Shown here piece by piece: positions 1 to 15,200 of a DNA stretch of 64,000 nt. This DNA is from Callaeas wilsoni (lineage: Eukaryota; Chordata; Aves; Passeriformes; Callaeidae). Each line of letters starts with the position of its first letter. The stretch's first letter is position 1. The DNA is taken from the NCBI GenBank assembly GCA_013398955.1, contig VWPU01012708.1, forward strand, positions 183,377 through 247,376, read 5' to 3'. The position numbers were made by a program, and so were the translations under genes. The notes below the pieces were generated by a model that searched no databases, was not told the DNA's origin, and saw nothing but the letters and a program-made list of their open reading frames with translations.

Positions 1-191
1 AAAGCATTTTTCAATGGGGTTGGATTTAAAATTCACTAGAGCACTCTCTATTGACTGTTACTGCCAATAAAATGCTAATTTTCACATGTAAAACTAACTT
101 AAAGTCTCATATCTTCAATTTTTTTTTTGCCTCAAATAGCTCAACCAGAAAGCAATTTTGCCAATCTTTATGACACATAAAACTCATCTAC

Positions 192-233
192 TTCTGCAGT
201 TTCTCGGTCATCTGGGAATTCAGGCAAGAACAG
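192..233 (-). CDS. CFAP47: CFAP47 exon 22, putative (residues 1103-1116)
   Basis: Acceptor CCTCCTTTTTGCAG is strong and the frame gives LFLPEFPDDRETAE. The proposed donor GAA/GTAGAT is weak. If it is not used, the frame runs eight more codons to a TAA at 170-168. No AATAAA is seen on the minus strand in the remaining 167 bases. Read it as either a 42-base exon or a terminal exon of a short isoform. Confidence 0.6.
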
Positions 234-3200
234 CTGCAAAAAGGAGGAGGCTGCTGGTTTGTTGAATGATTTAATGAATGTGTAGTAGGACATTTCAGTA
301 TTAGTTTACACCATTTTTAATTCATTGAGAAAGTGTGTTTTCTTGGTGTATGCAAACATTTAAAGTTATATAGAAGTCATTTCAGAACTTGTTTTCTTAA
401 TAATTGGATTACTAATACTATAATTATAAAACTATTGAGCACATTAAAATGTTCATCTGAAGTCTCTATTCTCCCACCACAGAAATATCACAGAGCATCA
501 TTTTAATTAACTTAATCATCATTGTTCCATAAACCTACCTTTTCTGGCATCAAGGTCAAGAAGCATTGCAAAGACGACCCTTCCTCTAAATTAACTGAAT
601 ACAAATAAGGCTTTGAAGGAGAATGGTCAATCACTGCCAAACAAAATTCATAATCAAATTACAGATGTTATTGCATGAAATATCAACTTTATAATAGTTG
701 CAGTATTTCAATGTGATTTCCAGCATAAAGTATCTACATATTTGTATGGTAAGCATTTCTCACAAAGTTACAAAGGAATATAGAATGTCTCATAAAGATT
801 CTGAAGGTAATTTTGGGCAGTATTAATGACCAGTGATTTTCATGAAAGTTATTCATTTGGGAGAATACAATATTTCAGACAAAAAACCCCCAAAACAACA
901 TTGTCATTTACCTTTGAATAAAATTGTTAGGCTAAAATAGTTAATTACATAATGAACTAATACCACAGGGATAAAAAACAAATGGCTGAAACTGTTTTTT
1001 TTTTTAAATCATTTTTAGGCATGATCTACATTTCAGAGGTTTAACAATAAGTCGTGGTTCATTATTCAGACTTCCATGTTCAATTTTAAGGCATTGGCAG
1101 AAGCAGAGGTTTCCAACAAAGAAAATATTCCTCTGAAATCGGTATCCATCATGGAACACTAGGATGAGTATGCATCCAGTGCGCACCATTTGAGTACTGA
1201 CCCTGACTGGATGTCACATGACTGGTTTCAAGCACAAACTCTTATCCAGAGGTCATGTGCAATGAGTCTGATCCCATGCTGGCTGCTTGCCTCTTGTAAA
1301 AAACCTTACAGTTCTTTTCCAAGTTAAGATCACTGACTAGCAGCTCTTGCCTTCCCTTCCCTTCCAAGTGCACCGCATGGTAAGAAAACCCCTCTGATTT
1401 TGGGAGATCATTTTTTTGCACCATCCGCATATAGTTCAACATAAACATACAGCTAAATTTTATAATACTGTCCTGCAAAAGAAAGAGTCTTGATTTCTTG
1501 AGTGTGCAGCTTTGCTTATGAGGCATCTTGCCCCTGCAAAATTCTCTTGTGAGTAAAGAGAAGGAGATGCAATGACTGAAGGAGGAAAGCCATGAGCAAC
1601 AACATGCAGGATAAGAATGTGCACTAGTTCTACCAAGCAAAAAAGAATACAATTCCACTACTGCCCCAATGACACCCTGAGCTGGGCATTTGTGCAGAAC
1701 AGAGACCCTGTCATTACCCTGCAGACACCCTGTCTCTTTGGGAAAAAGAAAAGTCTGAACCCTTATAGTGGTGATGAATTAACCAAAGGGTAAACGTTGT
1801 CAAAAAGTGGGTATGAGTCCATGAATAGGAAATTAATACAATTGTTTGGCTTTGTTTGCTTGGGTTTTTTAATATTTTATTTTAACTGGTGAGAGGGTAT
1901 TCAAACTTTTTTTATTATACCTTAGCAACTATGGGGGGGAAAAATTGGGGAAAAAAATCTACATGCAACCTGACATTTTGCAAATACTTATTTTTGTCAA
2001 ACATCATCTTATAGGCAAACCAAAATGTCTCCTCTTAATTTATATTAAGCAACACTTTTTAAATAATTGCTTTAGGTTTTATAACAGAAAATTTGGCTAC
2101 CAGAAATGGTCTGACTGATTTTCTCTCAGAATTATTCATTCTTTATTTAATGAAAATTCTCATATAGCAAAAGCAAATACCTGAATTGTCTTCAGCTTTT
2201 AATTTAAAATCCCTGTACTTAGAAAAATCGAACTCCACTCTGGTACACGATTGTCCTTTGTTTTGCAGCAAAAATGGAATTGATTTTGTAGCACCAACAT
2301 AAACACCATCATATTCTAATAGTCCCTGTAAGTTTAAAGAAAAAAAAATGGGTCAAAGCACTGTGAAGTCGAGCTTATAATTGAACATAATGTGAAAAAA
2401 TATAATTGTGCAAGATTCACAATTTATAACACAGTAACAGTATTGGTCAATCAATAGTCTCACATAAACCTTATCTTTAAAATCTTTCCAGGACACAAAA
2501 CAGAAGAGTTTAGAATTTAATATCAAGTCCAGTTACACCATCAGAAAAGTTTTCATCATTCAGTAAATAGATCAGTGACTTACTTTTCCCTTTATTGCAT
2601 TTTTTGCTATAAGTACCTTAAGAAATCCTCTCTCTTTTAACATACTTATTCCAGATTGTCAAGTTCGAAAACTAAAGCAGTCAGCTATCATTTAGTGCAA
2701 CTGTTATATGTGCATTTGGGTTTTAATATCTCTTCCTAAGTTCATCTCTTTGATAATTTTCTTGGGAAGTTAGTTTAGGAAGAAACGAAAACTATGAAGT
2801 AGAGAGAAGCCACTTTGACATCTAGACAAAGCAAAATACTTAATCAGTCTTCCCAATTGCTACAGTTTCTTCACACTTACCACATCAATGCCTATTTCAG
2901 CAATCTCTGCAAATCCACCAATCCTAAGCGTGAGGTCTGCTGCATTCCTCACTGCTACCTAAGTGAAGGGACAACACTGGGACTGTGGACAAGGTCATTT
3001 TAACATAAATATCTCACCAAATCATAACTACATCCAAAAAAGTTTAACATAAAACAACCAAACCAACCCTATCCCACAGATACGGAGCAGACAGAATCAG
3101 TATAAATTACACTGAAAATAGGAAAATAACTCTGCCCTTATAATATAAGGCATTTTTGCTGTGGAAATATGAAGAGGTAAAGTAAATGCCTTCATTTTCT

Positions 3201-6200
3201 AGAACATACATATGTACAGATTCCAGTGACATGTGGCTTCAAATCATGCCTTTGTGGCACACCACATATGGGATAGAGACAGATAGATAAATGATAGATA
3301 GATAGAACTGTTAATTAAAAATATAGAACAAAAATAAAAAACAATCAAACAAACAAACAAAATGAAACAAAAAAAACCCCCAAAGTTGTAAGAAAGGCCA
3401 GTCTTCCCCAGTTCTGCAGGCAAAAATAATGTTGCAGGAGGCAGGTTTTTTCAACAGGAGAAATCTGTATTCAGCAGCTGTGAGGATTGGAATGTGTATC
3501 ACAACACACGTTGCTTGACAGAGGTGCTGGTACAATGTAGACACTATTGTTCTGGGGAATATTAAATCGGTTGTAAAAATGTAAAAAATAAATTAATACT
3601 ACGTTTAAAAAGCACAACATATGCAGCCCCAGAAGATGGTGTATCCAGGATCAAAATCAGAAATGGTAGCAAAGTTCAAGCCCTTGATAGCATCCTTTTT
3701 CCCAATCTCACTTATCTCAGGAAGCAGGCATGCAGTAAATAAAATATGTTACATGTTTATTGCACACCTACTACCAAAGCAAATCTACCAATAGATCCAT
3801 CTCTGAGAAAACCACAAAAAGAAGTCAAGAAATTAAAGAAATTAGAGTATTCCAATCCTGCCTCTCTATAGATTACAAAAACTGCAGGTATGTCTACATT
3901 ATGTCAGAAAGAACAACAATCACACATTACTTCCAACAGCTTCTTGGTGGTATAATATGAGTCAGCTCAAACTGAGAGGCTGCTTTGATACTTCTAAGTA
4001 GGACTGAGACAAAAAAAAAACCAGTATAGGTTACAACAGTAATGATCTGCTGCAAGAGCACCTTATTCTTAAAAAGCATTAGAACACTGGAAATGAAATC
4101 CAAAAGATGCATGAACGTACACACATAAACACACAGGATAACACTCAAAAGACAAAGTTCTTCCAGTTTTCTGTACCTCCACTTTTTTATCAAAATTAAT
4201 GTGTGCCTTTGGAGTGAAAGAGATTTTGAGATCAGCAAGGCCTCCCACAGGTATCACTCCTTCGGAGGGGGTGATTTTCATTCCAGGCACTGGGTTCGAG
4301 TCGAGAACCTTCACAAACACAAACAAGAAACATACTGAAAAAGGTGTTTGAATTCATTTGTTTCGGTTGTTTATTTATACTAATATATCTACCATAAAGA
4401 TTTTATATTCTTACAAGGAGAACCTTCATAGCATATAATGCTAACTTGGACTTAGAAGTTTGGGGAAAAATGCGAGTAAACAAAATAAAGTAACAGATTT
4501 CTAAACATAACTGTCAGTTTCTACCATGAAATAATTTTTGCCACCAATTGGAAACTGGGAATTCTGAGTTTTGGGTTGTTTTCATTAAGTTACCAAAATT
4601 AAGACTTGCTATCTAGCAAGTCTTCAAAATATTCTACAAAACATTTTTTTCAGTGACAAATAAATTCAACACTTCTTTTTTGACATTCACAGTAAGACAG
4701 GACACAGAACCCCAATTCTGTATAGCTCAGTAATAATATTAGTAGTAAATACTCAATTTACCCACAGTTGACAAAAAAGAAGTTTTTTCTATTCTGATGC
4801 ACTCCAAACAGATAGCTTTTTAAAGTATAGCTACAGAAGTGATAATAACCAAGACCAACCAGTCATGTCCTGGCTTAAGAGTGATTGTGGAGGCTAAAAA
4901 GGCTGGGTGTGTTTGTTTTTGTTACTGACTATGCTGATTTTATTCTTTCAGGCCCATCCTCCAGGACTATAGTACTACTTGTTATTCAATGCTCAGTTGA
5001 TAAAAAGAGAAAGCTGGTACAAATCAATATAAATTAAACATGTTTCTCAGTACTGTAATAATGCAGTAACAAAAACTCTGAGGATTTTAATGAAAATTAT
5101 TTTCCTTCACTAAATACAGCAATTTTCCTGCGATCAGCAAAACTAATGAGGTTAGGTTTCCTACTAATTTGTGTATTATATCTTTACCCACTCTGACATC
5201 CATCTCATCCCTTCTCCACTTCATTGCACACCCCCTCTTGCCCCTGGATGCTGGTTTAGCCGAGTCATCCCGTGTGCTGTGACTGCTCTGGGTCCCTGCA
5301 TGCACTGACTGGGCAGCGTGGGTAGGATGACCAGCCAGTTTGCTTCATCCCTCAATGCAGGAAAACATCCAATAAATGCTTTTCCATAGGGTACCCCACT
5401 ATGGGGTTCTGCCCTCACCCCTGGCTCTCAGGAAACTGCCAGAATCGTTTAGGCCATCATCACTTTGCTTGTTTGTTGGCCCATCTACCCATCAGTGCAA
5501 ATTTGACAAAGGGACAGAATTCCTATTCACATCAATCTTGTTTCTCCAGAAAACATCACAAAAACCTAAATAGGTGCATATTTAATAAATGAAAACACAA
5601 AACCATAACATGATCTGGTAAAATTAACTCCCTTCTGCTCCCCAATCCAAGGAATTAAGCGTGCTAGAAATAATTTTCTCTTACTTGGAAGTATGCATGG
5701 TTGTATCCTGTGTTTAGAATAGTGGCTGTTTTATAAGTAGTGAAACCAATTGGACTATGAATGAAGGATATACTTTGAGTCATAAACTGCACTCTAGTCG
5801 TACCAAGCTATTAAAAAAAAAAAAAAAGAGAGAGGTAAAACAAACAAACCATATAACATATTCCTAAGTACAAATAAAAAATTCAGCCTAATTTTTTTAT
5901 TACATAATGAGCTAATATAGTTGTGCAAATACATAAATTGGAAGCGTTCAAATAGAAAAACAAATGTGACACAAGATTTACTCAATGTACTTAACTTATC
6001 TAGATTCAAATTGAACAGATTCAACCCTGAAGATATTTCTGGACTAATTTCAAGACCAGTAAAAATATTTTAATTAAATTTAATTTAACAACACAAACTC
6101 CATTAACTCCAAATGTGTGATCGGGACAAGATATTTCAGAGATATTAACAGCAATAGAAAGGCAAATAGTCTAATTTACACACATCCTGGTTTACATATG

Positions 6201-9200
6201 TCAAACTTCCAAGACTTCAAAAGAAGAGGAAGAAAACAAAAATAGCAACTCCGGAAAAAAAAAAAAAAAAAGCAAAAAACAGGCTCATCAAAAGAAAGGG
6301 AAAAGTTTTCTTGGCTCCCAACGAAAGTTCTAGAACATGTAGCCAGTAGAATAGAGTGGGAAGAAAAAAAAAAAAAATTCTTCTTCATACTCCCTGGTAT
6401 ACAATTTAAGACAACAAATAACTAACCAAAGCTTAACGTCTGTTTAGAAGACTACCCAGAACATTGCTTCTCAAATACCACGTTCAAATAACAATACAAA
6501 ATTAAATTAAGAGTCTGTTGTTACCCTGAAACTCTGAAACATACCTTCCCACACACACCTAGATTTTTATCCCTTTAATAAAATATATCTAAAACACTGA
6601 TATATCACCTCTCAACCTTTTTTCAGTCAAACTAAGCAAGCCAAGCACAGTAATTAGCCCATAATATATAAAGACCATTAAGCCATGATGACAAAGGAAG
6701 AATATCATCAAAAGCAAGAAAAAGGTAAATTGTCTTTGCCTTGCCTTCTCCGTCACGTCTTTGGAGCATATTCTTTAGCTAAATATGTTAAGTAAAAGCG
6801 ATCTGAAATAAAAATATTTTAATAAAAAACAGAAATATAATGATAATAGAAATATATTTAATGTATTGTTTTAAAAAATCCACACATTTTTCTTCTCTAA
6901 AGGTGCTGCATGAATTGTTACCTTTGCAAAACATTTCAAGTTAATTGAATTTCCTTTGCGCACACACAAGGTGAATTCTCCTGTTTCTGGAGTTTTGAAC
7001 CCTGGATGCCAAACAACTTCACACTCCAGATCACTATAGGCCTCCACAAACCCTAAATATATGTACATAATTTAGATGTTATAGCATACACATGTACAAT
7101 TATCAAATTACATTGTATCATTAGAAATAACAGGCACATAAAAGTGGAATGACTTTCTATTACTGAATGTAAGCCTACATTTCCTAGTGTTGAACAGTCT
7201 GATGAATTAAGTAAAATTAGGTCTTGGATTCTCATGACAATTGCATAATCTATTTATTAGTATCCTGCAGTAAAATACACTCTAAGTTTACTGTTACTTT
7301 TAGCCATGAATTACTCTAATAGTCAACATTATAAACAAAAATAAAAGAACAGACTACCCTTCTTGCAGAATAGCAGCTTGGGGAAAAATCATATATACTT
7401 TTTTGCTTGTAATTGAATTTGTATTAGCAGAAATATCTTTTCTCAAGAATCAGAGCACACCAAATCAAATCCAATTCAGTTAGCAGTTTGCTCTTTAATA
7501 ATGGACTTCCAACAAACTCCTGCAGAATACTATTTTTCAAAGAGAAGAAGGTAAAAGCCACACACATCTAACAAATACTGATCCATAACGCAAATGCAAA
7601 CCAATCCCAGACTGAATTCCATTTACGTTACTCATCTTCACTAACTTTTCAGCAGCTTCATTCAGTGCTTTTGGAAAATTTCCTATCCTGATAAGCTGTA
7701 CGATATTGCTGCCTCACTCTTGAAATGTCAGCAATCTGTGCTGAGAAAAATGTTTACACAAGCTCTGCTGGCTGGGCATGGAAGCAGGGAGCTGGCCTGA
7801 GCGTGCATTCAGGGCAGGGCTTACACAGAGAATGCTGCTGTGGTGCTAAGCTGTGATCTGATACTGCTTTTGGGACACACTGATATTGACAGAAATCTAA
7901 AAATATAGTTTATAGCATCAGCTACATGTTTGCCTTATTTAATACTGTTGACATACACGATACATACACACACTGTATCTGCATAGCATACCTCTGGTTG
8001 GCTTTATAGTAAATGCAGATTTTCTGTCTCCAGTTACAGGCCTCCAAGTAAAGCCAGCAGGGTGGTTTCTGGGATTGCACACCCTGACAGTTCTTCTAAA
8101 CTCTGTCCCTGCGAGGCAGCCGGGAACAGGACTCAAAATCAGCTCCCTTGTAGACAGCTGAAGTTCAATAGGCATTGCATGTGCAACTACCAGCACATGT
8201 CCAAGGTGTTGGTTGTTTATTTTGTAACTGAAAGATCTGTAACACAAATATATATATAATCTCAATATCTTTATGCATTTATTATGTTCCAGTCAGAGTA
8301 AAATTTATGTGAAATATAACCACTAGCAAGAAAATACTTAACAACTGAGTGTGAACACACAGTGAAGACTGACAAGAGAAAAGTCTGCAATTGTTTTGCA
8401 CACTACTTAAATCATGTCAGAAGTGAAGACCATGCTAAAGGATGATCAGCCTCACACAGCCATTTTAACAACATTAGAAAACAGAGAGTTCATACCAGCA
8501 GGCTAGAAAATAGTTTGCTTATACACTTTCCCATGAGCTGCATCAAAAGACCTGAGCATGGATGCAAGTGATGCAATGCTAGGCTGGAATCAGAAAAGTA
8601 TTTTCCACAAAAATTTCTCCTAGCAAATACAGCATAATAGCAAACTTTTCTCCCTGATGCACCTCTAGCTATACAAGGCTTTTCACAGGACAGATTTTTG
8701 TTTGTGGTTTAAAAAAAAAAATAAGAAAAAGTACAGGACTAGGAAAATTTTGCAACATAAAACTGCATTGATTATTGAAATGTTACCATAAATGAGTGTA
8801 TAGCACTAACAATTATCATGACTACACTTTAAAATCAGCCAGGTGATGTCTTTTTAAAAATTTTACTACTGCCAAAAAATGTGTAAATCAGGACAAATAT
8901 AAAAAGCCTTACCTTTTAAACATTCCAACAGTGTTTGTCTCAAACACAATCGGAATATGAGTTTTTGTAAGAGGAGGCACCACCTGAGACAATGGAGATG
9001 TCTCCTGCAATTCTGCAACTTCAATCTCAATTTGTATCCATATATGAACTGACAAGTTATTGATGATGTGCAGTTCTTTGGTTGTTGTAGAATACACACA
9101 AACATCACCAAAATCTATAGTAGAAGGACCTGAAATATGTAAGAAATAAGATCCTCCACATTAAAAAGCAAAAGCTAAAGTAAGGAAATATAACTACTAA

Positions 9201-12200
9201 AACACTATGATCAAAACATTCTAGTTCTTCAAATTACAAACTTAGCTACAAAAATCCTGTAGTGGAACAAATTCTCACTAAAATCTGGAAGTAAATATCA
9301 TGAATGTTCTGTGAATGTTTTCAGTAACACAAGTCAAAAGCCAGCAACATTTATTTTTAATTGTGCTTGTTTCAGTCAACCGTTAAAAATAGGAAATCAA
9401 TGTGCTCACTACTAACAGTACTATTAATAACCATAAACACTTCTTCTAGTTAAGCAGATATTTAAAAGGATAAATTACCACCAATTCACTGAAAGTTTAT
9501 GTATGCAACCTGTTGGTTTGCTCCCTGATGCGTGACCCTTTGGTTTAATAATTCATGTCATGTGATGGTCACAGAATGACTTCACTACCTAATTTAGTGC
9601 TATCACTAGTTTTTAGGCTGATCTATAAACTTGAGTGCTCATGGCACTAATCAAACACCTTACAAAACTCCCAGTATTTTTTGTATTATTATGTTTATCT
9701 TGTTCTACCTTTCCCCAAGTATATCAGCTTACACAGCTACACTATTCAAGTTCTAGCTTGACGGCAAATAAAAAAAACGCCCAGGAAGTACTGAAAATTC
9801 TCTTTTAGCTGCTAAAAATTTTTACTAAAGAAAAGTTGACATTAAAATAGACCTGTAATGGTAACAAGTGTTGTTAATAAGTCACTTAGAGGTTTTAGAA
9901 GGTGTCAGTCCCCATCACACAGCATTACCCTGAAATTATTTTGATGGAGGATCCTGAAGTTTTAGTTTTAGGGGGCATCAATCTCCACTGTTAATTCCCA
10001 GAAATATTCTGAGCACTCCCATGAATCTTGCTGATATTAATGCTGGTCCAGGTACTATCCACTAACAAGGCACAAGGGTATGAGCAACTCTGACACTAAG
10101 CTGTGTTGTTTTCTCTGTAAGAGGTTGTGGTAGGAGCAGTCTTCAAAGGAAACTCTTCTTTTACATGTTCATACCTAATCATATCTCAGTATTTGCTGAT
10201 AATTACAAAGCTTTAGTGAAACACAACTGTAGGTATCAAGCTGCCTACCAAATTAAACTGTTTTCTATTTAGGGTGAACAATTATAATCATAAATTGTGT
10301 TACTATAAATAAGTGCTTTTATAACAACTATATGCATTTAGCAACCAAATTAAAAATCTTACCAATTAATATTTGATGAAGCTGCTTGTGTGTCAAAGTA
10401 AGACTACAATCTTCCTTCTCCTGGGTAGAAGATGGCATAGGACTAAGCCAGCTCCAAACCTGTGATAAGCACAAGACACTTCCTCAGAGCAGGATCAAAA
10501 TTCTTACGCTTTTTTATGTGGTTAAACACATTATGCTCACATATACTCAAGCATTTAACTTACTCCTTTGTTTGTAGATTTAGAAACAATTGCTGCCAAT
10601 TTTCGACTAGTTAACATGCAATTGTCATCTAAAGGAAGCATTCTGTGCTGTGGCTTCTCCTTGGGAAAATCTGTGATTGAGATGTTTGGTGACTTAAGAC
10701 CTTCAGCTGGTTTAATGCCTATGCTCACAGGATTGTTATAAATATAAAACTGCCTACAGGGAAGGAAAAAAAGAAAGAATGTGGAAATCTAAAAGTTTGA
10801 GCATTCCATGATCTACACACTAAATTACTTCATATTTTTAAGCAAAACAATTAATATTTTAAGTAGGAGTATTTCATTATTTAAAAAACCCTCATGCACA
10901 GAAAATACCTTGAAAATTCTTTCATTGTTTTGGCTTTTACTGTAAGACAAGGCTAGAGGACCAGTAAGATTAAAGGATTGTATCTGCTTCAGTCCACAGA
11001 ATATATAATAAATTACATACTGAATCCATCACTTGGGGTGAGCTAGACATCCTAGTCGGGAACACATATTTATTATATAAAGAGAATCCAAACCAAGCCA
11101 TGTTATGGTTTTTTCCTATTAACCATAACCAAACACTCTTAAAACTCGACACCTTAAATTTAAGTTCATTTTAAGCTTAATTTCAAGTGCCCTGTCTCCA
11201 TCCCTACGTTTCACCCAGGAAGTGATCTCTATGTGTCTAAATATCTGAAACAAACAGGTTTTGAATGCATTATAAAGGTTAGTCCCAAGATCATAAGCAT
11301 TTTGGCATGGGACAAATTTAGGTATATGATTGGTGCCATTAAGTTAATTCTGCACATATATTCACATATTTTGTGTATGAGCCTAAAGTATTTATTTACC
11401 CTTTAAACCAAGGCTTACCTGGCAGCCTCTTTCTCCAAACGACGCTGTCTTAAACTGGAAATGAAGTCTAGATAGAATTTCTTATTTTCTTCTCTTAACA
11501 GTCGTTCAGAGTCAGTATAAGCAAATTCTGGGTCTATGTAATTATATCTCTCAGTCTTTGTGAAAATAGTCCTGAGTATTTAAAGAGAATTGTAGTTTCA
11601 TTATACATGTAGAATGACTCTCGGTCTTTTTAGAAGGAAAACCTAATTGATTTTGATACATATAAATTTCACTCCAAACATTCTTTTTATCACAGCTGAT
11701 TATTAATATTTGACCTTGTAACAGTAACCATAAAAATGAAATATTGCAAGTGTAATAGCTACATTTGTAGTTTCACATAAGAAAACTCAAGAAATTTATG
11801 TGCAAGAGACTCAAGAATGTAATGAATTTTAAAGAACTTTCAGCCTGGAAAAAACCCAGTGAACTGTCATATGAGTAACCAATCTTGATCTACTATATGG
11901 TATATATAAATTTGTGCGTTTAAATACTAGATTCACATAATTTTTACCTGTACTTTTTATTCCATTCACCAGGCCTAAGGCTGGCTGCACGGTCATTGGG
12001 AAAAGCTATAAGTGCATCATCCTTACAATTCCTGTTTTTCCGGTGAGTATGTATTTGTGTTTGGGTTGATTTAAGGATTGCCACAGGTGCTGTATCACTG
12101 AACTGTCCTGTGCCATGAGCTACAAACTGTCCAGTTGCATTGGAAATCAAGGGTGTTAGACCTTAAAATTCAAATAAAACATAAACTTAAACTAATATTT

Positions 12201-15200
12201 TCTAAATAAAATTCCAAGTATTAGAAAATATATCTGATTTACAATGGTCTACCCAGCAGCACAACAGTCACCCATCCCATTGTGTTTTCCTCAGACGAGA
12301 GGGAAGAAGGCATTCACACCACACCAAGAGCCAACTGCTTCCCCTGGCCTGGATCACACGAACAGCAGAGCTCAAACCAGCTGTGTCCAGCTGTGATGCT
12401 TTGTCTTGCACAGACACATCACCAGACACTCAGAGCTGCCTCTGACACAACACTGTTCAGTGTCCTAAAGCTTGTCTTAAGGGCTGCAAACACAGGCATG
12501 AATTTTGACAAAACCTCCCAAGCTAGAACAACAAAAAAGACAGCTCAGCTCTTTTTCACTCTAGTTTCAGAAAAGCATATATACATGAACATTAAAGAGA
12601 AAAACTACGGCAGAAATAAAGCCATACTTCAACTGCCCTTTCCTCCCTCACCTGCAAAAAAAAAAAAAAAGGATCATTAAATATATTTTTTTACCCACTT
12701 TAGCCTTACTTTAATACAAAATGGCTATGCAAAAAAAGCCAACAAAAAATAAAAAACTACTTTCCATCTTCTAAGACACAGGAGTGATTACAACTTTCAC
12801 TGGCCAGAAAAGCACAGTTTGCAAGGAGTTTCATTTCAGTCTCTCCCCTGCCTTCACCTGAATACAGAGACACAAGTACACGTACTCATCCACAGAGACT
12901 GGGAGAAGATAACAGGAAGATATAGAACCATCTAGAAAAGGATCTGAAAAAACAAAATCATTTTTCCTCCACACTTCAGTGAAGCTTAAAAGCAAAACAC
13001 AGATATCCCCCATAACTTTTTTTATAAATCTGCAAATGGGACCAGAATGGGGACATTAATAGAGCAAATGGTAGACAAGAGCATATAGAAAGCCTTAATA
13101 ACTTGAATACTACATTAAATCTTTAATCCAAAAAACCCACTTCTTCTAACTGTATTTCTGAAGTAGGAAAACTGAAGGAGCTCTGGATTTCAAGAATAAA
13201 ACAAAGAAATTGCCAAACTTCAGTTTTTCATCAATTCTTGACAGCCATGGATTGGAAACACCTTCCTGAAAGTGGCAGGAATGCCCACTGGCTTATCAAC
13301 CATTCCAGTACTTGTAGGAAGCACAGTATTTTATTATGACTTTCCTGTAACTTCCTGTTTTTACTCCTCCACAATGAAAAAAAGGGTACTGCCTTCCTGT
13401 TTCTCATTAGGGAGTACATCCTCCAGCTGGCAGCAGCTAAAGAGAATTCAAGTTCCCCTCCTGATCTACGCACAGCCACCACATGCAGCAGTGCCCAGGT
13501 CAGGCCATGGCACTGGTGCTGCAGAGGCTGCAGCCATGACTGGTTTGTAATCCAGTGACAGCTCAGCCAAATCTACTGAAAAGTGGTCGTTCATGGAAAA
13601 CATTTGGAATACAAGGAGCAAATTATAGGCTAATTATTGCATATCCTGAAAGATTCTTTGTGCTGGCACAGGGTTCTCAGCACGGTAGGAGTCAGAGGAC
13701 ACAGGACAGGCAGCAGGCTGTATGAACTGGCAAACTCCTCTGGCAGCAGTAACTTTGAATCAATAAAGAACATCCTGTTCTCTTTCCCATAAAGATCTGC
13801 TTTACATAACTCTCAGTTTACTCCTGAAACATCTTAGCACTGTGCAGTGGCATCGCTAGCAAAAACTGAACCTTATAAAAGTTAGATAATCGTATGATGA
13901 AAATTTATGCTTTAATAGTTCAATTTTTGATACAATTATGGGAGGGTGTACCATTATTTTAGCCATCGTTGTGCAGTCTTATGGGACATATGTCATAGAA
14001 CTAAGCATTCCCTCCAGTCCCAAAGAGATATTAATTTTTATAAGCAAACTACAAATAGTAAAAAAATCTCTTTTAAAATGCTAAAAATGTGTTTTTAAAA
14101 CATTTTATCACTTGTCACTTACGTTTTTAGCATCTTACCAGGATTAATTGTGAATAGAATGTTTTTTCGTTTAGATTTGCACACACCAAGTAAAGTCAAA
14201 TGTATCTGATGAAAGGATTTTGTCTTCAAAACCTCTACATTATTTTTATCTACTCCTGTACCAATGATATCAATAATTTGCTTCATCTCAAATGTTCCTA
14301 TTTGACGTGGAGAAAATGAAATCAACACTTCCTGGAAAAGAAAACTCATCATGAGACATGTGAGACAATAAAAAGTCACGTTTTGTGTAATTCTCTATAT
14401 GATTGAGTCACTGAGTCACTTCTCTCCATACTTACCTCTAAGACAGGTGTTCAAAACTGGGTTGCACAATATGCCAACAGGCACATAAAAATTAGCAATA
14501 TAAGGTAACATAAAAATGTGACACGTTAGAATTCAACAAAGTCTCATTCGTTCACTTCTGAGAGAAATCTTGTGCCCTGACTTACTGGTTTGGGAAACTG
14601 TAAACGTTTCCATATTTGACTTACTATTTGGCAAAATTTCTTTCCTTAAAAGAAATGTTGTCTTACTTGAATATCTGTGATTTACTGAAAGAAATTTAAA
14701 GTATCCTGAAAAAATATTTGAGTATAAATAAAACGTCTCAAATCAGTAATATAAAAAAGAAACATTAAAGACAGGAAGAACCCTTGTAAAGTTGCCTTAG
14801 TACTCCAATTATTTTTCCAAATTTCAAATAATATTTGTTGCTTCCTGGAGTACAGGAAAGAACATTAAGAGATTGTACAAAATAAGAAAAAATATATTTG
14901 GCTTATATTAAAATTCATTGCTACTGAAATGAAGTTCCTCTCTTTTACTTTCAAGAAATTCCACTGCTAACCACTGTAAAATAATCTGCACAGTTACATA
15001 ACCTAAGAGAAAGAAGGAGTTACCTTTTCAGATTTATTTTTAAGTTTTCCTCTTTCAGGAGAAATACTGAAGTGAGCGGTCTTGTGGAAGCTGAACGTTA
15101 CTGGAAGGAACTCGGATTCATTTTTCATTGTGAACACAGCTTGTGTTTGTTCACCCAAATAACAGTCCTTAAAATTAATTACTGCTCCCGGCTTAAAAGT

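Noticed and set aside
1242..1658. 138-codon minus-strand open frame in CFAP47 intron 20
   Set aside because: No ASH-like pattern and no AG/GT borders in a phase that would fit between exons 20 and 21, which already join in phase.
4601..4624. Hairpin as a microRNA precursor
   Set aside because: Arms of 11 bases and a two-base loop are far too small for a pre-miRNA.
12282..12680. 132-codon plus-strand open frame in intron 9
   Set aside because: Antisense to the gene, low-complexity C-terminus running into a poly-A tract, no recognisable family.
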